64,000 nucleotides of DNA from the NCBI RefSeq assembly GCF_030409845.1, contig NZ_JAUFQQ010000005.1, positions 372,001 through 436,000 on the forward strand, read 5' to 3'. Below the pieces are notes generated by a model. The model was not told the DNA's origin and did not search any database. It saw only the letters and a list, made by a program, of their open reading frames with translations. How positions within the stretch are numbered: the first letter of the stretch is position 1; every line of letters begins with the position of its first letter. Positions 14,874 to 23,975 of the stretch are shown here, piece by piece. This DNA is from Flavobacterium branchiarum (lineage in GTDB: Bacteria > Bacteroidota > Bacteroidia > Flavobacteriales > Flavobacteriaceae). The translations under genes and the position numbers were made by a program.

Positions 14874-17180
14874 ATGAAGGTTTGTATTGCCGAAAAGCCA
14901 AGTGTAGCACGAGAAATCGCATCCGTTTTAGGAGCCAATACCAAACACGATGGGTATTATGAAGGCAATGGTTATGCAGTAACCTACACATTTGGGCATT
15001 TATGCACCTTAAAAGAACCAAACGATTACAAACCCCATTGGAAAAGTTGGGATTTGAATAACCTTCCCATGTTACCTGAAAAATTCGAAACCAAAGTGGT
15101 AGAAAATTCAGGAATTCAGAAGCAATTTAAAATCATAAAAACCTTATTTGACAAAGCCGACCTAGTTATAAACTGTGGGGATGCTGGACAAGAAGGAGAG
15201 CTCATTCAGCGTTGGGTAATGAACGAAGCCCAATATAAAGGAGAAGTACAACGGTTATGGATTTCATCCCTAACCACCGAAGCAATAAAAGAAGGTTTTG
15301 AAAACTTAAAACCATCAGCCAACTACGATAATTTATTCTATGCCGGTTTTTCCAGAGCCATTGGCGATTGGTTACTTGGAATGAATGCTACCCGTTTGTA
15401 CACCGTAAAACACGGAGGTTACAAACAAGTATTATCTATTGGGAGAGTACAAACTCCAACATTGGCAATGGTAGTAGATCGATTTAAAGAAATTGAAAAC
15501 TTTAAACCACAACCCTACTGGGAACTACAAACATTATACAGAGAAACACTTTTTAGTTATGAAGAAGGCCGCTTCCTGAAAAAAGAAGATGGAGAACTTT
15601 TGGCTAATAAAGTCAAAGAAAGCGATTTTGAAATTGTTTCTATCGATAAAAAGAACGGAAATGAATATGCGCCAAAACTATTTGACTTAACAGGATTACA
15701 AGTATATTGCAATACAAAATTTGGATTCTCGGCAGATGAAACCCTCAAAATTGTTCAAACATTATACGAACAAAAAGTAGTTACCTACCCTAGAGTAGAT
15801 ACCACTTTTTTACCAAACGATATCTATCCCAAAGTACCAGGTATTTTGCAAAATTTAACCAATTATGCTACACTTACCCAACCGCTTTTAGAGAAAAAAA
15901 TAAAGAAATCGCCTAAAGTATTCAACGATAAAAAAGTAACCGATCACCACGCGATTATTCCAACAGGAATACAATCAAACCTACAATACAATCAGCAGCA
16001 AGTCTACGATATAATTACAAAGCGTTTTATTGCAGTGTTTTATGACGATTGTTTGGTTGCCAACACAACAGTTATAGGAAAAGCAGCCGATGTGAGTTTT
16101 AAAACCACTGGGAAAGTAATCCTGAAAAAGGGATTCCGTGTTGTTTTTGAAGATCCGAATGCAAAAGAAAAAGAAGCCGATTTATTACCCAATTTTGTTG
16201 TGGGAGAAAAAGGGCCGCACGAACCTTCGTTTTTAGAAAAAGAAACCAAACCACCCAATCAGTTCACAGAGGCAACCTTGCTTCGTGCCATGGAGACAGC
16301 AGGTAAACAGGTAGATGATGAGGATTTACGCGAACTAATGAAAGAAAACGGTATTGGACGCCCGTCTACACGAGCAAATATTATCGAAACGCTTTTTAAA
16401 CGCCAATACATCGTCCGAAATAAAAAACAAGTATTGCCAACTCCAACCGGAATTCAGCTTATCGAAACTATTCAAAACGAATTGATCAAATCGGCAGAAC
16501 TTACTGGTTCATGGGAAAAGCAATTGAAAGATATTGAAAAAGGTACTTATACTGCTGGTTCATTTATTATCAACATGAAACGCATGGTTGAAGCTTTAGT
16601 ATACGAAGTACGAAGCGAAACCAGACATGCTAATATCTCTCACGCAGGAAGCGTTCAAAAACAAGTTGCTAGTGTTGAGAAAAAGAAAGCTGCAGGAATT
16701 TTGGCAGAAACCTGTCCGAAATGTAAAAAAGCAACACTTATAAAAGGAAAGTCTGCTTATGGATGTGGCAATTATAAAGTGGGATGCGATTTTGTATTAC
16801 CTTATGTTTTTGAGGGGAAAAAATTATCAGAAAACCAATACTTGCGTTTGCTTCAAAAAGGATCTACAGTAAATTTAAAAGATTTTAAAACCGATGCAGG
16901 AACTGTAGAAGGTTTAATTCGCTTTGAAGAAAATTACAAACTTAAATTAGAACCGAAAAAAACTAGCCCGAAAACCACAAAAGATGCATCAACGTCAGAT
17001 ACTTTACTGTGTCCTAAATGTAAAAAAGGAACAGTAATGAAAGGTAAAACGGCTTATGGTTGTGGAAATTATAAATTGGGTTGCGATTTTAAAGTGACTT
17101 TTGATACGGTTAGAGAAAAATTAAAAGATCAAAAACCAACCAAAGAACTCGTTTATTCTATTTTGAATGAAAGTGTTTAG
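14874..17180 (+). CDS. topB: DNA topoisomerase III
   Basis: 768 residues, type IA topoisomerase that passes single strands and decatenates DNA. The TOPRIM domain is at 1-150 (AEKPSVAREIA; CGDAGQEGEL at 101-110). The active-site tyrosine is Tyr305 in VTYPRVDTTFL. The GIGRPSTRANIIE motif is near 498. Two C-terminal topoisomerase zinc ribbons begin at C614 and C713, each CPKCKKxTxxKGKxAYGCGNY followed by GCDF. The TOPRIM DxDxE reads D103-x-G105-x-E107, with glycine at the second aspartate. It stands alone in + orientation and is framed by inverted low-complexity repeats. It may be a chromosomal or horizontally acquired topB; both kinds occur in Bacteroidota. Confidence 0.93.
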   Translation: MKVCIAEKPSVAREIASVLGANTKHDGYYEGNGYAVTYTFGHLCTLKEPNDYKPHWKSWDLNNLPMLPEKFETKVVENSGIQKQFKIIKTLFDKADLVINCGDAGQEGELIQRWVMNEAQYKGEVQRLWISSLTTEAIKEGFENLKPSANYDNLFYAGFSRAIGDWLLGMNATRLYTVKHGGYKQVLSIGRVQTPTLAMVVDRFKEIENFKPQPYWELQTLYRETLFSYEEGRFLKKEDGELLANKVKESDFEIVSIDKKNGNEYAPKLFDLTGLQVYCNTKFGFSADETLKIVQTLYEQKVVTYPRVDTTFLPNDIYPKVPGILQNLTNYATLTQPLLEKKIKKSPKVFNDKKVTDHHAIIPTGIQSNLQYNQQQVYDIITKRFIAVFYDDCLVANTTVIGKAADVSFKTTGKVILKKGFRVVFEDPNAKEKEADLLPNFVVGEKGPHEPSFLEKETKPPNQFTEATLLRAMETAGKQVDDEDLRELMKENGIGRPSTRANIIETLFKRQYIVRNKKQVLPTPTGIQLIETIQNELIKSAELTGSWEKQLKDIEKGTYTAGSFIINMKRMVEALVYEVRSETRHANISHAGSVQKQVASVEKKKAAGILAETCPKCKKATLIKGKSAYGCGNYKVGCDFVLPYVFEGKKLSENQYLRLLQKGSTVNLKDFKTDAGTVEGLIRFEENYKLKLEPKKTSPKTTKDASTSDTLLCPKCKKGTVMKGKTAYGCGNYKLGCDFKVTFDTVREKLKDQKPTKELVYSILNESV

Positions 17181-17605
17181 AGGAGAGGTTCTGAGTTGCT
17201 AAGGTTCAAAGGTTCAGAGCAACAAAGACTCAAAGTTGCAAAAGTTTTTGAAAAAGGTACTGAGATACTGAGGTTATGAGTTGATAAGCTTCGAAGGCTC
17301 AAAGTAGCAATGGTCCTTCTTTTGAGGTTCTGAGTTACTAAGGTAAAAGCATTCAATTTTTTTGATAAAACAGTTTAATCCTTTTAATCCTTTTAATCTG
17401 TGGCCGAAAAAAGCTTTTGAATTACTGAGGTTCAAAGTAGCAGAGGTTTGGAAATATGGAGTAATAAAAGATGCTACCTTTCCCAAATTACTTTTTACAA
17501 TTCACATCTCTCATTTCACATTTATACATTTTACTTTTAACATCATCCACCTATTCTATTTTTTTATAATTTAGCACTTCTAAACAACATCAAATAATTA
17601 CGCGA
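17181..17605. other. 425-bp repeat-rich non-coding region after topB
   Basis: No gene. From 17181 to about 17340 it is short degenerate units (GAGGTTCTGAGTTGCTAAGG-like). At 17362-17420 lies an inverted relative of the 58-bp unit found before topB (AATCCTTTTAATCTGTGGCC). The last 100 bp are AT-rich and must carry the promoter of the gene at 17606. Confidence 0.55.
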
Positions 17606-18082
17606 ATGTTTCAAAAAACTACCCTTACATTTCTTTTATTAGCGGTTGTTTCATGCAAGAACGCAGAAACTCCAGAGAAAGATAAAATAAAAGCTGCCGA
17701 TTGGCTTATTGGAAAATGGGAGAATGTTACTCCACAAGGAATATTAACCGAAACATGGAGTAAAGTAAACGATAGTACTTTTCAAGGAAGTTCTTTTTTC
17801 ATAAAAGGAAAAGACACTATTCATTTTGAAACGATCAAATTGCAACAAAAAGGAGAAATCTTAACTTACAATGCAACTGTAAAAGGACAAAACAATGACG
17901 AAGCAGTAGCTTTTGAAATGACCAATTCAACAGAAAAAGGATTAGTTTTCGAAAATCCAAAACACGATTATCCACAAAAAATCAGCTATACTAAAGGAGC
18001 CAACAACAGCTTAACAGCCGAAATATCAGGTATCCAATTAGGAAAACCAAGCTCTGAAAAATATCTTATGACGAAGAAATAA
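17606..18082 (+). CDS. Lipoprotein, DUF6265-like
   Basis: 158 residues. The signal peptide ends in a lipobox, LLAVVSC (Cys17), so it is a lipid-anchored protein exported across the inner membrane. The mature domain WLIGKWENVTPQGILTETW, then FQGSSFFIKGKDT and ENPKHDYPQKISY, resembles the small lipocalin-like DUF6265 family (WLxGxW, ExW, and a terminal NPxHDFPqxI). Function unknown. It is followed after 2 bp by another lipoprotein gene, so the two are probably co-transcribed. Confidence 0.65.
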   Translation: MFQKTTLTFLLLAVVSCKNAETPEKDKIKAADWLIGKWENVTPQGILTETWSKVNDSTFQGSSFFIKGKDTIHFETIKLQQKGEILTYNATVKGQNNDEAVAFEMTNSTEKGLVFENPKHDYPQKISYTKGANNSLTAEISGIQLGKPSSEKYLMTKK

Positions 18083-18084
18083 TC

Positions 18085-18522
18085 ATGACAAAAGAAGTAA
18101 CAAAGATATTTTTAATAATGCTTGTATTGCTTTTTACATGTTGTGGACAAAGCCAAATAAAAACTCCTGTAGATGCAATGAGTAAATTTGAGAAATTCAA
18201 AAATAAAGACAAGTTTATAGAAGACAATTCCATTTTTTATCCAGGAATTGGTGATCAAAAACTGAAACCAATTTTAACTGATAAGATTAATTTAGCTGCA
18301 GATGACTTTAAAAAAGTAGCGGAAACAAAAAATCCAATTGATGAGGATTATCAAAATGCTATAAAAAAAAGTCTGGAAAGATTCTCTGAAATTTATATAG
18401 AAATTGACACTGAAAATCGAGAAAGAATTTGCCTATATTTCGAAGAACTTATGGATATTGTTGGACTTGAAAGCTCTAATAATCAATTAAACGACTTTAT
18501 GTACAACTTTGATGTGAGGTAA
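18085..18522 (+). CDS. DUF4844-like lipoprotein
   Basis: 145 residues with a signal peptide and lipobox LLFTC (Cys19, followed by Cys20). The mature part is helical and acidic (KLKPILTDKINLAADDFKKV, then YIEIDTENRERICLYFEELM, then VGLESSNNQLNDFMYNFD). This corresponds, from memory, to DUF4844, a family of small Bacteroidota proteins often encoded as orphan cargo near toxin or immunity genes. No enzyme motif. Start ATG at 18085, two bases after the upstream stop. Confidence 0.55.
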   Translation: MTKEVTKIFLIMLVLLFTCCGQSQIKTPVDAMSKFEKFKNKDKFIEDNSIFYPGIGDQKLKPILTDKINLAADDFKKVAETKNPIDEDYQNAIKKSLERFSEIYIEIDTENRERICLYFEELMDIVGLESSNNQLNDFMYNFDVR

Positions 18523-18582
18523 AATAGAATAATCATAGAAATTATACATTATCTCTTGCTAAAGAGATTGTCTTATTAGCAC

Positions 18583-19083
18583 TTGCGAAAACCAACCCCT
18601 TTAAAATATCTAATAGAGCAAATGAAAAATTATGAAACTGAAGCTATAAAACTTTCAAGAGTAATTGATATTGCGATAGAAAGTTTTGAAAAATTTGTTC
18701 CCTACGATTGGACTGAAGAAAATCTTACACAAATAAAAAATTGTTATTTTGAATGGAAAGATCAAATACTTAATCCAGAATTAAAATATAAAAAATTAGC
18801 ATCTTTAAAATATACAGCCGAAGATGTTTTTACTATTTTTCAAGAAGGAACAGGAGAATTTGTTGAATATTTTTGGAAAGAAATAAAAAATCAAGACCTA
18901 GATTATATACGAAAAGACAAACTACGGAAAATCTTGAAGCATGGAAAAATAAAAAATGAAATAGAATATAATTACGTGACTGATATTATTGTTGCTACCA
19001 AACAAGAAAATAGAATCACACAAGAAGATTTTAACTATTTAAGTGAAATGCTAGGTGTTTTTGAAAATAAAAAACATCAATAA
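18583..19083 (+). CDS. Hypothetical protein
   Basis: 166 residues if the TTG at 18583 is the start; the first ATG is at 18622 (153 residues). I keep TTG because the intervening codons (KPTPLKYLIEQ) read like real protein and an in-frame stop lies immediately upstream of TTG, at 18577. Helical, acidic and cytoplasmic (IDIAIESFEKFVPYDWTEEN; AEDVFTIFQEGTGEFVEYFW). I do not recognise the family. It follows the two lipoprotein genes in the same direction. Confidence 0.5.
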   Translation: MRKPTPLKYLIEQMKNYETEAIKLSRVIDIAIESFEKFVPYDWTEENLTQIKNCYFEWKDQILNPELKYKKLASLKYTAEDVFTIFQEGTGEFVEYFWKEIKNQDLDYIRKDKLRKILKHGKIKNEIEYNYVTDIIVATKQENRITQEDFNYLSEMLGVFENKKHQ

Positions 19084-19197
19084 ATTAGCTTGTATTACAT
19101 CCAAAAAAATTCATCCTCAAAGCCAAGAAAACCTTAGAATCTTAGCAACTCAGAACCTCAGCAACTCTAAAAAAACCTCTGAGCCTTTGAGCCTCTG

Positions 19198-20358
19198 TCA
19201 CTCCTCCTCTCCAATTTTATTCACCATCAAAATCATCATTCCTCCTAGGAAAGCCATGATTAAAAACGCCCATTTCATACTTAAGAATTCGGATATAAAA
19301 CCAACCATTGGCGGTACAATTAAAAAACCAAGATAACCAATAGTAGAAATAGAAGTTAAGGCAGAACCGCTACTCAAGGTCGTAGATCGTCCTGCAATAC
19401 TAAAAACCAAAGGAACGACACAAGAAACCCCAATTCCGATTAAGAGATATCCAAAAATTGTTGGATAAATAAAAGGCAAGAGAAAGCAAATTAAAAAACC
19501 TATTGTGATAAAAATACCACTGTAGAATAAAATACGTTTTACACCGAATCTCATTACAGCATAATCACCAAAGAAACGTCCTAGAGTCACCGCTGTCATA
19601 AAGAACACAAAAGCTGCGGTTGTAAGTCTGGGAGAAGCGTGTAAAACATTTTGAAAATAGATACCACTCCAATCGTACATCGTATTTTCGCATGCCATCG
19701 AAACAAAACAAATTAGTGCAAACTTCATCAGATTATTATCAGGCATCGAAAAGAACTTCTTTTTAACTGGTACGGGTTCAGTAAGAATACTCATTGGATA
19801 GAAACAAGCTGTAATTGCCATCATAGCAACGCTAATTCCTAATAAATGATAAGATGGAGCAATATTATGAGCAACCATTACATATCCTAAACCCGCTCCT
19901 GCAAATCCTGCCAAACTCCAAACGGCATGAAAAGTAGTCATTATAGACTTCGGATATAGTTTTTGTACTTCTAGCGCTTGTGCGTTCATTGATAAATTAA
20001 GGATGTTCCGCGAAGCACCAAATATCAAAAGGATAATAACCAATTGCCAAACATAAGCACTAAAACCGGGTAGAGCCAAAACGATATTAAATAAAACAGC
20101 ACCCAAAAGCATACAGTACCGACTACTATATTTGTTTAACAACTTTCCTGTAAAAGGCATTGTAAACATTAAACCAATGGGAAATGCAAATAAAACAGCT
20201 CCAAATTCGGCTTCGGTTAAATGCAATTGTGCTTTTATATGCGGTATTCGAGATGCCCAAGAAGAATATCCAAATCCAGAAACAAAGAAAAAAACCGTAT
20301 TAGCCAATCTAAATCCTTTAGGCGAATGCTGTAGTTTCTTAAAATAAGGTATAATCAT
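19198..20358 (-). CDS. MFS transporter, YbjJ-like
   Basis: 386 residues with about twelve membrane helices. The loop between helices 2 and 3 carries GKLLNKYSSRYCMLLGAVLF, a form of the MFS motif A (GxLxDrxGrr). WASRIPHIKAQLHLTEAEFG and later helices (TLGRFFGDYAVMRFGVKR) resemble the YbjJ/fucose-permease-like branch of sugar or drug MFS proteins. The substrate cannot be inferred. It is convergent with the gene at 18583 and divergent from the DUF4198 gene. Start ATG at 20356-20358. Confidence 0.8.
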   Translation of the reverse strand: MIIPYFKKLQHSPKGFRLANTVFFFVSGFGYSSWASRIPHIKAQLHLTEAEFGAVLFAFPIGLMFTMPFTGKLLNKYSSRYCMLLGAVLFNIVLALPGFSAYVWQLVIILLIFGASRNILNLSMNAQALEVQKLYPKSIMTTFHAVWSLAGFAGAGLGYVMVAHNIAPSYHLLGISVAMMAITACFYPMSILTEPVPVKKKFFSMPDNNLMKFALICFVSMACENTMYDWSGIYFQNVLHASPRLTTAAFVFFMTAVTLGRFFGDYAVMRFGVKRILFYSGIFITIGFLICFLLPFIYPTIFGYLLIGIGVSCVVPLVFSIAGRSTTLSSGSALTSISTIGYLGFLIVPPMVGFISEFLSMKWAFLIMAFLGGMMILMVNKIGEEE

Positions 20359-20501
20359 GGAGATAATTTAATTTATTAAGCCTGCAAAATTAAGTCTTTA
20401 TAAAACTATAATCCAGATTCGCACATATATTTTAATTAAAACCGTACCGCTATGTTCTTTTATCATGAACATATAAAAGAATAACTTAAAACTTTATTAA
20501 T

Positions 20502-20522
20502 AATTAGTCTAAATAAATATTG
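20502..20522 (+). promoter_or_regulatory. Operator-like motif before the DUF4198 gene
   Basis: The 21-nt segment reads AATTAGTCTAAATAAATATT plus G and matches the segment at 21455-21475 at 18 of 21 positions. Both end exactly in the -33 element, which suits a repressor site. The half-site TCTAAATAA is flanked by a weak TTATTAATAA partner. A Fur-type or other iron regulator is a guess. Confidence 0.45.
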
Positions 20523-20549
20523 TAAAACAAATATTAAATTATAATTTTG
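20519..20549 (+). promoter_or_regulatory. Bacteroidota-type promoter of the DUF4198 gene
   Basis: ATTG (20519-20522, one mismatch to TTTG), a 19-nt spacer and TAATTTTG (20542-20549, perfect TAnnTTTG). The start codon is 67 bp further on. Confidence 0.6.
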
Positions 20550-20616
20550 GTAACGATTTCAAGATTAACGAAATCACTATAAATTTTTAATAAAAATAAA
20601 ATTAAATACTTTCATT

Positions 20617-21339
20617 ATGAAATTAACTCCCTTAAAGACTCTAGTAGTTTTATTAACAGTATTGCTAAGCCCTCAATTATTTGCTCATGCTTTGTGGATC
20701 GAAACAAAAGCAACAGGAACAAAAGGAAAACCACAAGAAATTTCAGTTTACTTTGGTGAATTTTCAGACAATGATGTTACTCCTGCAGCTAAATGGTTTT
20801 CTGACTTAAAAGACTTTTCATTGGTATTAGTAAGTCCTTCAAAAAAAGAAATTAAATTAACTCCTACTGCTTTAGAAAAAAAATACCAAGCATTCTTTAC
20901 TCCAGATGAAGATGGAGTTTATACAGTAGTGATGCAACATACGGTAAAGGACGTATACGGAACAATGAAATTAGATTATAACTCAAGTGCTACTGTTGCT
21001 GTTGGAAACAAAACGGCGGGTAATAATGCTACAGCAAACAAAAATTCAATTAGTGTATTCTCTGAAAATGCAGCTATAGCAACGAAAAACACAAAATTAT
21101 CTGGAGTTGCTTTATATGACGGTGTTGTTGCCAAAGAACAAAAAATTAAAGTAATCGCTCCAAATGGATGGGAAAAAGAATTATATACTGACGAAAAAGG
21201 GCAATTTGAATTTACACCAATATGGTCAGGTCAATATATGGTAGAGTTTGCACACACCGATAAAAGTGCTGGCGAACATAATGGAAAAAAATATGATGAA
21301 ATTTGGAAAATGGCAACTTATTCTATACAAGTTAAATAA
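20617..21339 (+). CDS. DUF4198-domain periplasmic protein
   Basis: 240 residues with a signal peptide ending LFAHA. The mature N-terminus begins HALWIETKATG, the usual start of DUF4198 (PF10670), a family related to periplasmic components of metal-uptake loci. A first beta domain spans about 24-130 (ISVYFGEFSDN; FTPDEDGVYTVVMQH). A second, carboxypeptidase-regulatory-like domain spans about 145-240 (LSGVALYDGVV; YTDEKGQFEFTPIWSGQYMV). Many histidines occur near both ends. It precedes the TonB-dependent receptor gene, has its own terminator, and shares an operator-like motif with it, so a joint role in iron or other metal uptake is likely. Confidence 0.8.
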   Translation: MKLTPLKTLVVLLTVLLSPQLFAHALWIETKATGTKGKPQEISVYFGEFSDNDVTPAAKWFSDLKDFSLVLVSPSKKEIKLTPTALEKKYQAFFTPDEDGVYTVVMQHTVKDVYGTMKLDYNSSATVAVGNKTAGNNATANKNSISVFSENAAIATKNTKLSGVALYDGVVAKEQKIKVIAPNGWEKELYTDEKGQFEFTPIWSGQYMVEFAHTDKSAGEHNGKKYDEIWKMATYSIQVK

Positions 21340-21365
21340 GTAAAATTACTCATAACAAACATAAA

Positions 21366-21411
21366 GAAGGAAACCTTAGTTGATATTAACAAAGGTTTCC
21401 TTCTTTTTTTT
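21366..21411 (+). terminator. Terminator after the DUF4198 gene
   Basis: Perfect 12-bp stem GAAGGAAACCTT (21366-21377) with AAGGTTTCCTTC (21392-21403), followed by eight T. Confidence 0.85.
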
Positions 21412-21454
21412 GACCTCTTAAATAAACTATAAAAAAATGTTAAAAACTAATTGT

Positions 21455-21475
21455 AATTAATCTAAATAAGTTTTG
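21455..21475 (+). promoter_or_regulatory. Operator-like motif before the TonB receptor gene
   Basis: AATTAATCTAAATAAGTTTT plus G: second copy of the motif at 20502-20522. It overlaps the -33 box. Together with TTGTA upstream it forms an imperfect 19-bp inverted repeat TTGTAATTAATCTAAATAA. Confidence 0.45.
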
Positions 21476-21502
21476 AAAATAAAAACTTTGCTATTACTTT
21501 TG
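21472..21502 (+). promoter_or_regulatory. Promoter of the TonB receptor gene
   Basis: TTTG (21472-21475), a 19-nt spacer and TACTTTTG (21495-21502). It is a perfect match to the Bacteroidota sigma-ABfr consensus, 35 bp before the ATG. Confidence 0.8.
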
Positions 21503-21536
21503 CAGCGTTATTTTTTTTTATTCTAAATAAACAAAT

Positions 21537-23828
21537 ATGAAATATATATTATTACCCACACTAAGTTTACTATTCGGTCTAACAGGTTTTGCTCAAGGGA
21601 GAACAAACAGAACCGAGAACCAAGATACTGCTACAGTAGTTACTGACACAGTAAAAAATAAAAAAGGCGAAACTCTTAACGAAGTCGTTATTACAACTAA
21701 TAAAGAACCTAAACCTGTTACTGCAGTTCGTTCTGGTTTAAAACCAATGGACAATCCGCAAAATATACAAATAATAGGTAGCGATATAATCGAGCAACAA
21801 CAAGCAGTTAGATTAAGTGACGTAATCAAAAATGCAAATGGTATTTATGTAGGTTCTGCTCGTGGAGGTGCTCAAGAATCTTTTTTCTCAAGAGGTTACG
21901 ACATGTCAGCAAACAATATGTTTAAAAATGGATTTCGTTATAATGCGGGTTCTATTCCTGATGTTTCTGGATTAGAGAAAGTTGAATTCCTTAAAGGTGG
22001 TTCAGCTTTATTATTCGGAAATGTTGCTCCAGGAGGTATCCTAAATCTTGTAACTAAAACTCCTTTATTTAAAAGTGGTGGTGAAATATCAATGCAAATG
22101 GGAAGCTATTCTTTCTACAAACCTTCATTTGATTTTTATGGTCCTCTTAGCAAGTCTATTGCTTTTAGAATTAATGGATCTTATGAAAACTCAGAAAGCT
22201 TTAGAGATGTTGTAAAAAATGAGCGTCTATATGTAAATCCTTCGTTACTGTTTGTTATCAATCCAAAAACTCAAATTACTGTACAAGGAGATTACCTAAC
22301 AGCCGATTGGACTCCCGATTTTGGAACAGGAATTATAGGAAAACAAATTCTTGACTTACCTCGTAATGCTTTTTACGGATCTCTTTGGTCAAATGGTAAT
22401 ACAAAATCAGCTAGTGCTTCTGCATTATTGAATCATGATTTCAATAAAAATTGGAAACTTAATTTCAATGCTTCTTTTCAAAATTATGACAGAACTCAAA
22501 AATCTACAGCTCAATTATCTGGTTTAGATGATATCAAATTATATCCAATTCCTGGTTACTGGAACAGAGGATTAACTCAAGGTAAAAACTTAGAGCAAAT
22601 TCTTGGAGACCAGTTAAGCGTACAAGGACACTTTAATACCGGATCTGTAAAACACCAAATATTTGCTGGTGCAGATTGGGAAAATTCATTTGCAACAGCC
22701 TACACTTATGCATTTAGTCCTGCCACTTATGACAGAATCAACCTTTTTGACTTTGATCCTTCTACTCAAAGAAATGACATTCCTGATGCTAGAACCACTC
22801 AAATTGCAAAAACAGATACAAATCGTTTTGGTGTTTATTTTCAAGACTTGATTTCGATTACAGATAAATTCAAAGTATTAGCAGGTATTCGTTGGTCTTG
22901 GCAAGAAGCAGAAGCTACTACTTATAAAGAAACTTATATTAAATCAGTTCAAACCGTAGCTCCTGAAAACGCAGTACCTATTGTAGGTAATAAAAAATTA
23001 GATAATGCTTTTTCTCCAAAAGTTGGATTAATATACCAACCTACAAAAGAAATCTCTTTATTTGGTAGCTACTCTAGCTCATTTACACCAAATACAGGAA
23101 CAACCGTAGATTCAAAACCATTAGATCCCTCAATTATTGACCAATATGAAGTGGGAGTTAAAACAGATTTCCTTAGTGGAATGTTCAGTACAAATGTTAC
23201 AGTTTATCAAATTACCAATAGTAACTTGGCGCAAACTGCAGAGTTTAAAGCTGATGGAATTACACAAAATATCGATTCTCAACTAAAAGTATTAGGTGGA
23301 GGAACAAAAAGTAAAGGAATTGAAATTGATATTACCGCTAAACCTATAGAGGGACTTAACATTATCGCTGGTTATAGTTATAATGATATGCGTTATACAA
23401 ATACCTCAGGAACAAACGGAAGTTTCGTCGAGGGAGATCGCGTAGCAAGAACTCCACAAAACACAGCTAATTTAAGTTTCTTTTACAAACAGCCTACAGG
23501 ATTATTGAAAGGTATAACTTTTGGTGCAATCGCAAACTATATTGGTGATCGCTTAGGTGGATGGAATGATGATTACTTATGGACTCCAATTAATCCAGCT
23601 CCAGCTCCAGGTACATTCCCTTATGTTGTGACTATCAGAGATCGCGACATTCCTTTAAAAGCATACACTACAATTGATGTATCTGCAGGTTACGAATGGA
23701 ACAAATTCTCAATCTTATGCAAGTTATCTAACATCACTAATGAGCTTAATTATACAGTTCACGAAAACTATAGTGTAAACCCAATTGCACCTCGTCAAGT
23801 AATGACAAGCTTAAGATATAAATTCTAA
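21537..23828 (+). CDS. TonB-dependent siderophore receptor
   Basis: 763 residues. The signal peptide ends FAQG. A TonB-box-like segment TLNEVVITT is near 46-54. The plug domain spans about 60-185, with KPMDNPQNIQIIGSDIIEQQ, then LSDVIKNANGIYVGSARGGA, then FSRGYDMSANNMFKNGFRYN, and LEKVEFLKGGSALLFGNVAPGG. The 22-strand barrel follows and ends in an aromatic C-terminus (MTSLRYKF). This is the FhuA/FpvA-type ferric-siderophore receptor group (TIGR01783-like). It transports the ferric complex across the outer membrane using TonB energy. Its promoter is strong and carries the shared operator-like motif; transcription ends at 23874-23904. Confidence 0.9.
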   Translation: MKYILLPTLSLLFGLTGFAQGRTNRTENQDTATVVTDTVKNKKGETLNEVVITTNKEPKPVTAVRSGLKPMDNPQNIQIIGSDIIEQQQAVRLSDVIKNANGIYVGSARGGAQESFFSRGYDMSANNMFKNGFRYNAGSIPDVSGLEKVEFLKGGSALLFGNVAPGGILNLVTKTPLFKSGGEISMQMGSYSFYKPSFDFYGPLSKSIAFRINGSYENSESFRDVVKNERLYVNPSLLFVINPKTQITVQGDYLTADWTPDFGTGIIGKQILDLPRNAFYGSLWSNGNTKSASASALLNHDFNKNWKLNFNASFQNYDRTQKSTAQLSGLDDIKLYPIPGYWNRGLTQGKNLEQILGDQLSVQGHFNTGSVKHQIFAGADWENSFATAYTYAFSPATYDRINLFDFDPSTQRNDIPDARTTQIAKTDTNRFGVYFQDLISITDKFKVLAGIRWSWQEAEATTYKETYIKSVQTVAPENAVPIVGNKKLDNAFSPKVGLIYQPTKEISLFGSYSSSFTPNTGTTVDSKPLDPSIIDQYEVGVKTDFLSGMFSTNVTVYQITNSNLAQTAEFKADGITQNIDSQLKVLGGGTKSKGIEIDITAKPIEGLNIIAGYSYNDMRYTNTSGTNGSFVEGDRVARTPQNTANLSFFYKQPTGLLKGITFGAIANYIGDRLGGWNDDYLWTPINPAPAPGTFPYVVTIRDRDIPLKAYTTIDVSAGYEWNKFSILCKLSNITNELNYTVHENYSVNPIAPRQVMTSLRYKF

Positions 23829-23873
23829 GAAAAAAACTATAGTTTTTTAAACAAAACACTATAGAATCACACC

Positions 23874-23904
23874 AAACCTCGTTTATTTCTAAACGAGGTT
23901 TTTT
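23874..23904 (+). terminator. Terminator after the TonB receptor gene
   Basis: Perfect 12-bp stem AAACCTCGTTTA (23874-23885) with TAAACGAGGTTT (23890-23901), a 4-nt loop and trailing T. Confidence 0.88.
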
Positions 23905-23932
23905 GTTTCAAAAAACATACAGAAATTTAGAC

Positions 23933-23940
23933 TACTTTTG
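23933..23940 (+). promoter_or_regulatory. Possible -7 box of the permease gene
   Basis: TACTTTTG matches TAnnTTTG 35 bp before the ATG, the same distance as in the TonB receptor gene. No TTTG stands 19 bp upstream. Confidence 0.35.
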
Positions 23941-23975
23941 CAGCCTCAATAATAAAAAAAAACAAAAATTTAAAT

